NCBI RefSeq assembly: GCF_000003855.2
Contig: NW_003101680.1
Coordinates: forward strand, 3,415,753 to 3,479,752
Length of the DNA stretch: 64,000 nucleotides
DNA from: Blastomyces gilchristii SLH14081
Taxonomy: Eukaryota > Ascomycota > Eurotiomycetes > Onygenales > Ajellomycetaceae
Direction: 5' to 3'
Part shown: positions 54,697 to 64,000 of the stretch, in pieces
Position numbering within the stretch: the first letter of the stretch is position 1
Layout of the letters: each line of letters opens with the position of its first letter
Notes under the pieces: model-generated
The model's database searches: none
What the model was told of the DNA's origin: nothing
What the model saw: only the letters and a program-made list of their open reading frames with translations
Program-made: the position numbers and the translations under genes

Positions 54697-57600
54697 TTAT
54701 CTTTTTTCTTTTCTTATACTTTTTTCTTGTCTACTAGTCACTACTCTTACACAATCTCTATATGATACAGCATTCAGTGACTAGATTCAGCAGCTTTCAT
54801 CTTTTATAATTCTGTCTCATGCATTATACTGTCTCTCTTCACTCACTCAGATCACTACAGTAAACAGCTCATTGAAACTAATCTCATCTGATCTCTGAGC
54901 ATTCTCAGAAGTTGAGATGACTTGATCTCACATGTTCACAGATGTTTCAAATGATTCATTCTCTATAATCTTCATAATTAAACTGATGTAAACAGTTGAA
55001 TTCAACTCTGAATCTCTTTTTCTTCTGTGATCTGATTTATATACAAGTCTATCACTTTGAGACTGTTCTTTATCATGTTGCACTCACTGTCTGCAGTATG
55101 TTATTATATAATTAGCTACAGTCTTATCACTTATTGAAGTATAATATTTATCTAATTTCTTCATTGCTTCTCATTCTTTTCTTATAATTATAAAAAGATC
55201 AGAATAAGTAAGATCATCTAATTTATAAGTATCTATGATTTCTCTTACTTTATGAGACTTTTTAATTATAAGTCTCTTCTTTTTCAATACTGATAATAGT
55301 GCTGTAGATAATTATAATTCACTCAGATCTTATATCTTTATCTTCATAAGATATGAATTATTTATTAAGTTATGTAAGATCTGTCTCTCTGATTCTTTCA
55401 ATATATATATTCTCTGAGAATGTGATTTGAGTATTTTATATGACTTAAATTATCTAGATTGAAACTTCTCAGAACTCTTATTATGTACAAGAACTTACAT
55501 TCTCATCTTAAGACTTGATTTCTTAACTAGTGAGTCTTGTATTCTTTTTGATTGAATTGCTCAGTTCAGAAGTAACTTGTTAGCTTTTGCATGTGCATGA
55601 CTGATCTCTTTCAATCTTGATTTCACATTCACAACTGTTGCATCTGTGACTGTTGTATCTGCAACTGTTGCATCTGTGACTGTTGTATCTGCAACTGTTG
55701 TATCCGTAACTATTATTCCTGCTGTGTCTGCAACTGATGTGTCTGCAATTACTGTTTTCTCCCTCATCTTTTTCAAAGCATTCTCCGGGATGCACGGATG
55801 TAATTCATACAACAGGTAGAATGATGCACACTTGAAGACTGCATGCTGCTGAATTCGTGTGGCTAATAGTGCCTGACTAAGATATTCATCTCATAATTAT
55901 ATCAGCTTACTCACTAGATATTTTATCAGTATATTATTCAAGATTTCATTCAAGTGTTTTATCTTCTCATTTATTTACAGATGATATGATGTTGTTCTAC
56001 AATGTCTTATCTATAACTGACTCATGAAATGTCTCACTACTTCTTCTACAAGATTCACACTGTTATCAGTTAGAATCTCACACAGTATTTCATAGTTGAT
56101 ATAGATCTTATTATATAGAAACTTCATCATCATCTTCTTTATCATCTCTGAAACTGCTTTCACAACTGATCAGTCAGTAGTATAATCAATAGCAGTAATT
56201 ATTCATTAATTTTCATTTGATATTCACAGTAATATGTCTATGAGATTCACTCTTCATTATTTAAATGATTATATTATATACTTTATCTGATATTATACTT
56301 TCTTACATTCTAATTCTTTCTTAGATTCTTTCATGATCTGATAATTCAGGCACTCATAAGTATATATCTGAATGTTCTCAGTCATACTTAATCAGTATAC
56401 TCTTGATTTAAGTATACTTATGAGTTCAGAGCTTTCTAAGTAACTGAATTTCTTGTACATGTAAGTTATCAAGTCATATCTAAATAAATATTCTAGATAG
56501 AGAGCTTCTGCATATTCTAGATTACAGTAAAATATAACATCATTTTTCAATTTTCTCAGCTTGAAGTTCAGAAGCATCTCTTCTACTACTTTTATAAAAC
56601 ACTTATTATTTAATATCTTGTCATTCTTTAAGTAAGAGATCATTGTATTCACTTATTCTGATTTCTTGTATTCTCTCAGTATATTTAATATGAACTTCTC
56701 TTATATCTAATTTATAGAATTCTCACTCATGAAATTGAGTCTGTAACTGATTATATCAGGTATCACAGTGTCTGATCTCTTACAGTATTTGATATGAAGA
56801 TTATATACTTAAAACTCTGAGATTCAATATACTAAGTGTTTGAAAGATTTTATTATCAATTATAAATAGATAAGACTTTCATAATTTATAATCACTGTTG
56901 TTATATACTCATTGTTAATATATCTATCTCATAATATCAGTGTATACTTAATTGCTAGTAATTTCTTTTTATATACTGAGTAATTAAGCTCAGCATCTGA
57001 TAGTTTTCTATTATTATATATTATCAGATACAGCTTGCTATTCTCACTTATCTGTAGAAGAGTGTCTTTGATAGCTCATTCAGATGCATCTATCTCAATG
57101 TAGAAAGATTTATCACAATCTGATTAAATAAGCACTGAGAATATTATTATACATTCTCTCAGTGTGAGAAAAGCCTCTTCACACACAGTATTTTAGATGA
57201 TTAAATGAAACTTCTTCTTTCATAAATTTGTATCTGTTTCTCTTAAGAGATCTGAGAGTGATGCAGATATTTATATAAAATTCTTGATAAATCTGCAGTA
57301 ATATGAGATCAACTCAAGAAACTGTTATATATAATATATATTTCTCAGCTGCAGTTAATTCACTATGATATTCAATTTCTTCAGAATAAGATGTATATAG
57401 TTATTACTCACTATATATTCTATAAACTTCAACTCTTTAATTTCAAATACATACTTTGTTAATTTGATATAGAGCTTATACTCTGTCAGAGTTATAAACA
57501 CTTCATTGAGATACTTCAGATGTTTATTGTATAAGTTTGAAAAGACTAGAATGTTATTAAAATATACAAGATATGAGATTTCATTCTATTTATAAAGAAT

Positions 57601-58830
57601 TGTATTCATCATCATTTGAAAGATGACAGACACATTTATCAGACTGAATAGTATTATCAGAAATTTGAACTTTCTTCATTGTATATTAAACACAGTTCAC
57701 AGAACTGACAGTTCATCTACACAGATCTATCAGTATTTTAAGAGAAGATTAATCTTCAATAGATATCAAGTGTTTTCAACTATATTTAACTGTTTTTAAA
57801 TTCATAACAGTGAATATTCATTCTTGATTGTAAGCTTATTAAGTGCTTGATAATTGATACATATTCATCACTTCTCATTCATCTTTTTCATAAATAGAAC
57901 TGAAAAGCCTCATACACTTGATAAGAGTTATATAAGACTACATTCTAGAAGATCTGTGATCTGACACTTCTGTTCTTTAAGATATGTTTGTGACAGAGAG
58001 TACACATTCTGATTGACTGATTTCATGTTTCTCATATTAATCTTATGTATAAATCCTCATTTCAGCAGCAATTCTGATAAAAGATCTGTTTAAAAGATCT
58101 TTTTATACTTCTTCAGAAGCTTCTTCATACACTTGTTCTCTCACATATTCTTTATCTGAATTTTCTCCACTTCTGAGTCTTATATGATATACAGAATGCT
58201 TTCAAATGAGATCTTGTAAATCATTCTCTTTACTTATTAATATATAAGCAGATTTAACTCTTCTATATCAGAGATGTGAAATGTTCTTCTCATATCAGTT
58301 AATAGAATTGTATGAACTGTTTTCTTTCTATCAGTTAACTATATATAACATGTACATCATTGAATCTGCAGATTGAATCTTTGAAATCAATTGAGTCTGA
58401 GAATAAGATTGTATTTCACATTCTGCAGCTCTTATACTCAAATATAGCAAGATCATTCTCTGAAGTACAAGAGAACTCTTACTCTTGCAGATGATATCAA
58501 ATATCAGTTATCAGATAATCTTATATATTGAGAATTCTTCACTCAGCAGATCTCTTTCAGTCTTCAGATTATATAATTATTAATATATTATATAGAAGCT
58601 TCTATGTCTGTTAACATCTTTACAGCTATCTCTCAATTCTTATTCAAGTGCTTCTTATACATTAACATTTCAGATCTTAAGATATTGAAATAAGTATTCA
58701 CTTCATCATTCTTATCTATATCTTATTCAGAAGCCTGCTTTCTCTTAATATTCACAGAATTTAGAGAGTTATCTAATACAGATATCTCTTTCACTTTGAA
58801 GACTTTTCATAGAATATCAGTAAGTGTCTT
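54697..58830 (-). pseudogene. Gypsy-B pol (complete copy) with long C-terminal extension
   Basis: Protease near 58595-58610 (Asp-Ile-Glu-Ala). RT motif Y-F-N-N at 57554-57565. Integrase stretch open at 56392-56652. The C-terminal integrase region has LLATRIQQHAVF and FYLLYELHPCIPEN (about 55785-55870), matching the gypsy pattern of R-x-x-H...P-F-Y-L-L-Y-G-x-x-P-x-x-P. A VADTTVTDAT repeat, a GPY/F-like FKSYKILKSH (about 55425-55455) and about 240 more codons follow to TAA at 54697. The tail holds YKLDDLTYSDLF and KTVANYIITYCRQW; no chromodomain. TGA and TAA are frequent. Confidence 0.75.
55633..55750 (-). repeat. 15-bp minisatellite within Gypsy-B pol
   Basis: Units of the form GTTGTATCTGCAACT repeat about seven times, encoding VADTT/VTDAT pentapeptides on the minus strand. 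They sit between the integrase C-terminal motif and the GPY/F-like motif. Unit length is a multiple of three, so copy number can change without breaking the frame. Confidence 0.85.
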
Positions 58831-60060
58831 CAAGCTCACTGATTCTGTTAGTTTTTTAACTCTCTTGCTTTTCTTAACTGTACACACTGTGTGCAATTCT
58901 TTATATCATGATTCTAGTATTCACAGTTGAAGAAAGCTCAATACTTATAATATCAAGATTTTCACTCAGAGAATTTCTTTTTTAGAGAATTCAGTGCTTT
59001 AGTGATGATATTCAGATCTAGATTCATCATATTCAGATATATAGCTTGTGTTATAGAAGTCTGATTACTCATTCTCTGTTAAAATATACTTAATTACAGT
59101 ATTTTCTGTTATAATTGACTTACTTATTTTCATATAATGAGAATATTGTATACTTTCTTCACTGTGTCTGATTATGAGATTAAGCATTTTCATTTCACTC
59201 TTAACTCAGGTGTAAGACTATGAATGAAGATCTATAAATAGAAAGATATTAAAAGCTCTTCATTCAATGCAAGATAGTATAAACTGAAGTATGTAAAGTA
59301 TAATATAAGATTACTTACTTATCTACACTCAGTGAAGTATTCATAACACTTATCTCATATATTCACTTTCTCAAAGTTATGTAAGATTCATTTGAAAAAC
59401 TCATTTCATATTTATAAGAATGAATATTATTTCAGATCTGTGAGATTTATCTTTTTATTAATTATTTATAATGACTTCACTTTTCTGTATAGAAACACAG
59501 CAGATCTTAAGACTTGTTGAAATTTTATTAACTATCTGTCTGTGAGTTCATATTCAATCTGATAATATAATTGCATCTGACTTAGTCAGCTGATTACAGC
59601 ATCATTTTTTCAGTTATCATTGAAGCTTAATAACTTTAGTAGATCTTCTAACTTAATATATTTCATGCTTAGATTCTCATTCTGTGCAGCAGTCTTCAAT
59701 GATATATATACTTCTGAAGAGATTGTGAACAATTATAATAAGATCTTCAGATTCAGTGTAGTCATCTATCTGTATAAATATTCAATCTCTCACTGCAGAT
59801 CTAAGACCTGGTTTTCTCTATTCTTATTAATGATGATAATTGTGTCAGNNNNNNNNNNNNNNNNNNNNNNNNNNNNNNNNNNNNNNNNNNNNNNNNNNNN
59901 NNNNNNNNNNNNNNNNNNNNNNNNNNNNNNNNNNNNNNNNNNNNNNNNNNNNNNNNNNNNNNNNNNNNNNNNNNNNNNNNNNNNNNNNNNNNNNNNNNNA
60001 ATATCTTCAGTTCAGATAGCAGAGAAGAAATGTTATTCATATTAACTAGAAAAGGTATTC
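58830..60060 (-). pseudogene. Gypsy-B gag (complete copy), partly in a gap
   Basis: Matches 35985-37260 in reverse. The zinc-knuckle region is near 58910-58950. The capsid-like region (about 59150-59560) is readable with TGA as Trp. An N run (59849-59999) removes part of the N-terminal half. It is inactive because of stops. Confidence 0.65.
59849..59999. other. Assembly gap (151 N)
   Basis: Run of N within gag of the complete Gypsy-B. By alignment to the plus copy (about 36070-36230) little beyond gag should be missing. The frames crossing it are artefacts. Confidence 0.99.
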
Positions 60061-60084
60061 ATTTCAGTGATTTCTTATTAATTG

Positions 60085-60170
60085 TATAATGTCTATTATT
60101 ATATCACTATATTATTATATCACTATATTATTATATTGCTATATTATTATATTACTATATTATTATATGA
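60085..60170. repeat. AT-rich tandem repeat in Gypsy-B leader
   Basis: Repeats of about 17 bp (ATATCACTATATTATT) in about five units. The equivalent places in the other copies have different numbers: about four units at 35885-35955 and about two at 12780-12815. It separates the pre-gag ORF from gag. Confidence 0.8.
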
Positions 60171-60189
60171 TTTCTGTTATCATTGTATA

Positions 60190-60498
60190 ACTTCAGTGAT
60201 GATCATTCTCTCTTTTTATTCTTCTTTTAAGTAGAGAGTGAACTTCTTTGAATCTAGTTCATCACTTTTATCTTCTTTCTCACATCTCATTTATTTGCAT
60301 ACATGACATTTGTCTGAGTGTGAAGTTTTTCTTTAATAAGTGAAGCAGTATTAATCAGATACTCTTTTACTCACTGTTCTTTATATGCTATCTTTTGAGA
60401 CATTCTAGAATCACACTGATATGATAACTATGAATTACTTTATAGATGAAATTATTACACTCTGAAGAAGTCTGAACTTCTCACTAGTTTTTAGACAT
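60190..60498 (-). pseudogene. Gypsy-B small pre-gag ORF (complete copy)
   Basis: ATG at 60498, 9 nt inside the 5' LTR, reading MSKN as in the plus copy. It continues about 100 codons with TGA/TAA at Trp or Gln positions. Its conservation in three copies despite heavy decay indicates that the ancestral element encoded it. No domain recognised. Confidence 0.48.
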
Positions 60499-60507
60499 AC
60501 TATCAGA

Positions 60508-60674
60508 TATGATTCAAAGGTTGCTTAAGTCAGTGTATAATTACAGACATACACCGGCTTCTTATATACTGTACACTAAATTAATTGATGGCCGCTATGG
60601 CCTCTTTACATTCGTAAGCAAGTTCAAAAGCAGCCGCGTTATTATCCGACAGTTATACGTTCTTCCGAACTACA
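60508..60674 (-). repeat. Gypsy-B 5' LTR (complete copy)
   Basis: 167 bp; plus strand TATGATTCAAAGG to TTCCGAACTACA. It keeps GGCCGCTATGGCC and AGCCGCGTTATTATCCG that its partner LTR has lost. Followed by AGTG (60675-60678). Confidence 0.92.
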
Positions 60675-60678
60675 AGTG

Positions 60679-63258
60679 CAACAGTTAAATATATACTCTC
60701 AACAATTTTTTATAACTCTAGAATCGATTTGATGTGTAAATTCATTGAATTATCTTGAAGATAGCAGTTAAATTCAGTTTTACAAGCATGTAGTTTTACC
60801 TGATTTTCAGTTGCAATCAATATATGCAAGTTCTGTTTCAAAGTTACTATTATAATTCTATATAATATGAAGTATTATCAAAGATTATTACTTACTAGAG
60901 AATTGTATTTCACTGTCTTCACATCTCTAACATCTGCTCATTCAAATCTCTAATAGTTAGCATTATAGTAGTCTCAGACTAATTTGATATATAAGTCTCA
61001 TTTCTTCTCTGTTCAATCTTGAGAAGTGTAGATATTAACTCAATGAGAGAGATCTAGTAGAGCTGCTATAGTATAGTACTCTGTAAAAGATTGTTCAGTT
61101 TTGCTGTAGTAATATGCTAGTTTATTTCTTATAGTAATAATAGTCTGTGCTATAGTATCATCTCAGACTGAATTTCTTTTTAAGTGATTCAACTACTTCT
61201 CAAGATAAGTAAATAAACTATTATACACTCATGAGACTAACTGCAGTATTGATATATAAGTGATTGAGACTGTCTTCATTATCTTATAAAACTGAAACAG
61301 TAAATCAATTATATATTTCAACTGAGTTCACTTTATATCAGAAAGTTTCAATGTCTGAATCTTTTTCTGATCAGAGTGTTGCACTTAATAATCAATCATC
61401 TAACACAATCAAAGAGTCTGAACAGTTATCTTATATATTAATCTTCACTGTGTTCTAACATTCTGTATCATATTCAGTGATGTGACTGATTTATTTATTT
61501 ATTGAATATCATGAAATTGTTATTATTGTTTAGAGAAGATATAAATTGTATTAGCAATGTTTCACATCTGTGATATTTAAATTATTAGTCAATCTATTCA
61601 AAATTAATAGTAGTATTATCAAAAAGTATTATTAGAAAATAATATTAAAAAGTGTTATTAAAAAACATTATCTTTTATAAAGTGAATATAAAAGTTACTT
61701 GAGTAATCACTTTCATCTTATTCTCATCTCAAGAATCAGTCATCTCATTATTCTTTATCTTAATATTAAGATTCTTTATCAGTGTTTGTATCATAAGTTG
61801 AATCACATGAGTAATGCAGAGAATATAATCTTGTTTATTATTTCAGAAATGCAAAGTCAATTTTTACTTCAAGCTCTTCATTATAGTATAGTTATTCACA
61901 GTATTATCAGTTATAATTGTAAGAAGACTGAAACTAATATCTTAATAGTCATTTTTAATCACAGTTATTAATATCTCTGTTATATAATTCTCAGTATGAC
62001 TACTGATCAATGATTTAAATTCAATTAATATCTCTTAATAAGTTCAGTTCTTATCAATGTAATAACATATAACTCTTATAAATGTAAGATTATTTATACT
62101 AGTTTATATATTCACTGTGAGAGACACTCTTCAAAAATTCTTTAACTCTGATTCTAGATATTGTATATTAACTTTGTAGTGTGTCTCAAGATTGAACTGA
62201 AGACAGAATCAATATGAAATATGAAGATTTGAATTAAGTATTTAAAGAAGTGTTCAGAATTCAGAATTTTCAATTAATTGAAGAGAAAGATTCAGAGATA
62301 TATATATATAAAGTAATTATTCATGAAAGTTATCAGATAAGAGTTATAAAATCAGAGTACTAATATATAATTATTTTCACATAATTTTCTTCAAATTAGA
62401 AAGTTAGTATTATTAAAAATCATTATCTGATAGAGTAACTTATCAGCTCAGTAGTAATTTTCTGATTATTTTTCTTTTATTATCTATATTCTGATAACTT
62501 CAGATATCAGAAAATTTCTTCAGAGCTATAATCAGTTTATAATAAATATTTCTAAATAAAGTTATAGTAATTATAACAGAGAGATAACTCTTCAGTAATC
62601 TGTAATACAATCTGTTAATAATTATTTTATAGTTCATCTCAGTGTTTGTGTTGAGTTTTTCATAAATTTCATGACCTGAAATCAGTTATGAAGAATGAAG
62701 TAATTATTTATTATAATTGAAAGAGAGTATTCTGTGTTGAATTATAAATAATATAGACTTTGTAATTCACAGTGATTTCTTAAAAAGTTTGTGAATCTTC
62801 AATAGAAGTAAAAGAAGTGAAAGAAGTGTATTCAGAAGATATAATAATAATTTAAGAAAGATAATAATTTATTTTCAATAACTGATCACTGATATGTATA
62901 AGAAGAATTAATATAAGAGAAAATAATCTTCTTTCTTAACTTAGTTATAATTTTAGTACTAACTCAGATTAAATATTATTAATGTATAAAAGTAAATAAA
63001 CAATCTTAATTAATCTCTGTTATATTTCTTAAAATATATTAATATTATAAAAGAGAGTGTTATCAAATTGCATTATCAGATAATATTATTAAAAATATAT
63101 TAATATTATAAATATTAATATTGAAAAAATGTTGATACTTATACATTATAGTGATTTGTAAATCATAATAGTTAAATATATATATATATATTATTTCTGA
63201 TATTGATAATTGATTACAACTTATACAATAATTTTTGAAAACTTAAAATTAATTTCAA
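60679..63258. other. Unassigned AT-rich DNA
   Basis: About 2.6 kb without recognisable element or gene. Small frames at 61264-61458 and 61699-61971 (plus) have ordinary composition, no domain and no homologue in the window. A (TA)n tract lies near 63178-63192. It may be old decayed repeat or true intergenic DNA. Confidence 0.6.
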
Positions 63259-63651
63259 TTATTAACTAATATTATTATTATTATTATTTTCATTATACTT
63301 ATATGCAAGCGGAGCTAATAATGAGCCTTGCGTGATGTTAAATACAGGTCAAGTGTTAGTTATACAGGAGGAAATACAGGTGTTGAGATCATGTCAAGAG
63401 AACAAGAACATAGAAAAATACAAAGAAGTGACAATTAAATACATGCAATAATAACTTCTCAGCTCAGGAATATAGAGCAATTTATTGAAGTGATTTGTAC
63501 ATCTCTGTATTTATTAGAAATCTGAGATGCTTGAGTTCTGGATTTAATATATCCCCTGCGGGTTTCAAACCCATGTGTCTTGGTTTCCCACGCCAAGGCG
63601 CTACTGAGTGGCTGCATTAACCATTCAGTCACCGGGGCATTATGAACTAAT
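63259..63651. repeat. Target site duplication flanking SINE copy 2
   Basis: TTATTAACTAAT (63259-63270) and TTATGAACTAAT (63640-63651), 12 bp with one mismatch, directly at the ends of the SINE. Confidence 0.82.
63271..63639 (-). mobile_element. tRNA-headed SINE, copy 2
   Basis: 369 bp, minus strand. Head TGCCCCGGTGACTGAATGG near 63639, B box GGTTTGAAACC near 63570, (AAT)n tail at 63271-63290. It aligns end to end with 6002-6372. Differences are mostly transitions; for example GGCGCGTGGG of copy 1 is GACACATGGG here, so this copy shows more RIP-like change. Confidence 0.92.
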
Positions 63652-64000
63652 AGTTACAAACTTATAACTAACTAATATAAAAAGGAAAAAACTTTTTCTA
63701 CTTATTATCTTTCTTCTCTTTCTCATTCTTCTTATTATTCTTTATAATTTACTTCTTATTCTTATTCTTCTTCTTCTTCTTATCTGAGATAATAATTATT
63801 TTAAAATCTCTCTCTACTGTCTTTTTAGAGAAGAGTTCTTACTACTCTCTCTTAATCAGATTAATCTGTATCTTAAAATCCTGTATTTTCTGATCTACTA
63901 TCTCAGGTTTCATCTCAGCAGTAAGCAGATTAACATGCTCAGAGAGCAGAGCTGTCTTCTCAATATTTTAAATTATGAAGTGCATTTAAGATCTGAATAA
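63652..64000. other. AT-rich window end with pyrimidine-rich simple repeats
   Basis: Contains TTC/TTA-rich tracts (about 63698-63785) and no recognisable gene. Confidence 0.65.

Larger units (their letters stand above)
52350..60674 (-). mobile_element. Gypsy-B retrotransposon, complete copy, 8.3 kb, with extra antisense gene
   Basis: Two 167-bp LTRs (52350-52516 and 60508-60674) with a 4-bp duplication AGTG (52346-52349 and 60675-60678). On the minus strand: LTR, pre-gag ORF, gag, PR, RT, RNase H, integrase with a long C-terminal extension (ending 54697), then about 2.2 kb before the 3' LTR. That 2.2 kb carries a plus-strand spliced-looking gene. It provides the empty site for SINE copy 1 at 56917. 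Gag is partly under an N run. Confidence 0.87.

Noticed and set aside
1..64000. Mitochondrial or other genetic code with TGA as Trp, suggested by pervasive TGA at Trp positions
   Set aside because: TAA and TAG also interrupt frames at Gln and Trp positions, catalytic Asp and Cys codons are changed by the same transitions, and the content is nuclear retrotransposons. Mutation explains it better than recoding.

Overview
This window looks like nuclear DNA from a filamentous ascomycete (Pezizomycotina, inferred). It is a gene-poor AT-rich block made almost wholly of nested, mutated transposable elements. I see no intact host gene, no rRNA, no CRISPR array and no convincing functional tRNA gene. 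Copies of the same element differ almost only by C-to-T and G-to-A transitions. Their reading frames are full of TGA where Trp (TGG) is expected and TAA/TAG where Gln is expected, which is the signature of repeat-induced point mutation (RIP). The sequence context is unusual: CpC and CpG appear to be hit far more than the classical CpA.

Families, with working names. Chromo-1 is a Ty3/gypsy chromovirus (LTR 315-383 bp, 5-bp target duplication, C-terminal chromodomain) with four copies: 1-1725, 1726-4971, 28542-34832 (minus, complete) and 46566-51850. Gypsy-B is a second Ty3/gypsy family (LTR exactly 167 bp) with three copies: 4972-13318 (minus), 35397-38953 (plus, truncated) and 52350-60674 (minus, complete). 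A Ty1/copia element with 95-bp LTRs lies at 14339-19112. A Tad1/I-like LINE (ORF1 with three zinc knuckles; ORF2 with endonuclease, reverse transcriptase and RNase H) lies at 19935-27500 and, on the minus strand, at 38954-46565. A tRNA-headed SINE lies at 6002-6372, 63271-63639 (minus) and partly inside an assembly gap at 8571-8606. A 506-bp hAT-type MITE with 8-bp target duplications is present in five copies. A chimera at 9716-12574 joins a GC-rich tRNA-headed module to a LINE 3' half.

Layout: 1-4971 two nested chromoviruses; 4972-13318 Gypsy-B with SINE and chimera insertions; 14339-19112 copia with a MITE; 19935-27500 LINE; 27601-35283 MITEs inserted into a MITE and split by a complete chromovirus that itself holds a MITE; 35397-38953 Gypsy-B; 38954-46565 LINE; 46566-51850 chromovirus; 52350-60674 complete Gypsy-B; 60675-64000 unassigned AT-rich DNA with a SINE. 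Empty sites in paralogous copies inside this same window confirm several insertions.

The candidates for something new are: (1) an antisense, apparently intron-containing third gene (about 53057-54554) between pol and the 3' LTR of Gypsy-B, together with a long C-terminal extension of pol and a small ORF before gag; (2) the chimeric retroposon with its structured GC-rich head; (3) the CpC/CpG-biased RIP-like mutation; (4) MITEs stacked at one 8-bp target inside their own terminus. Three runs of N (8607-8898, 27501-27600, 59849-59999) limit what can be seen.
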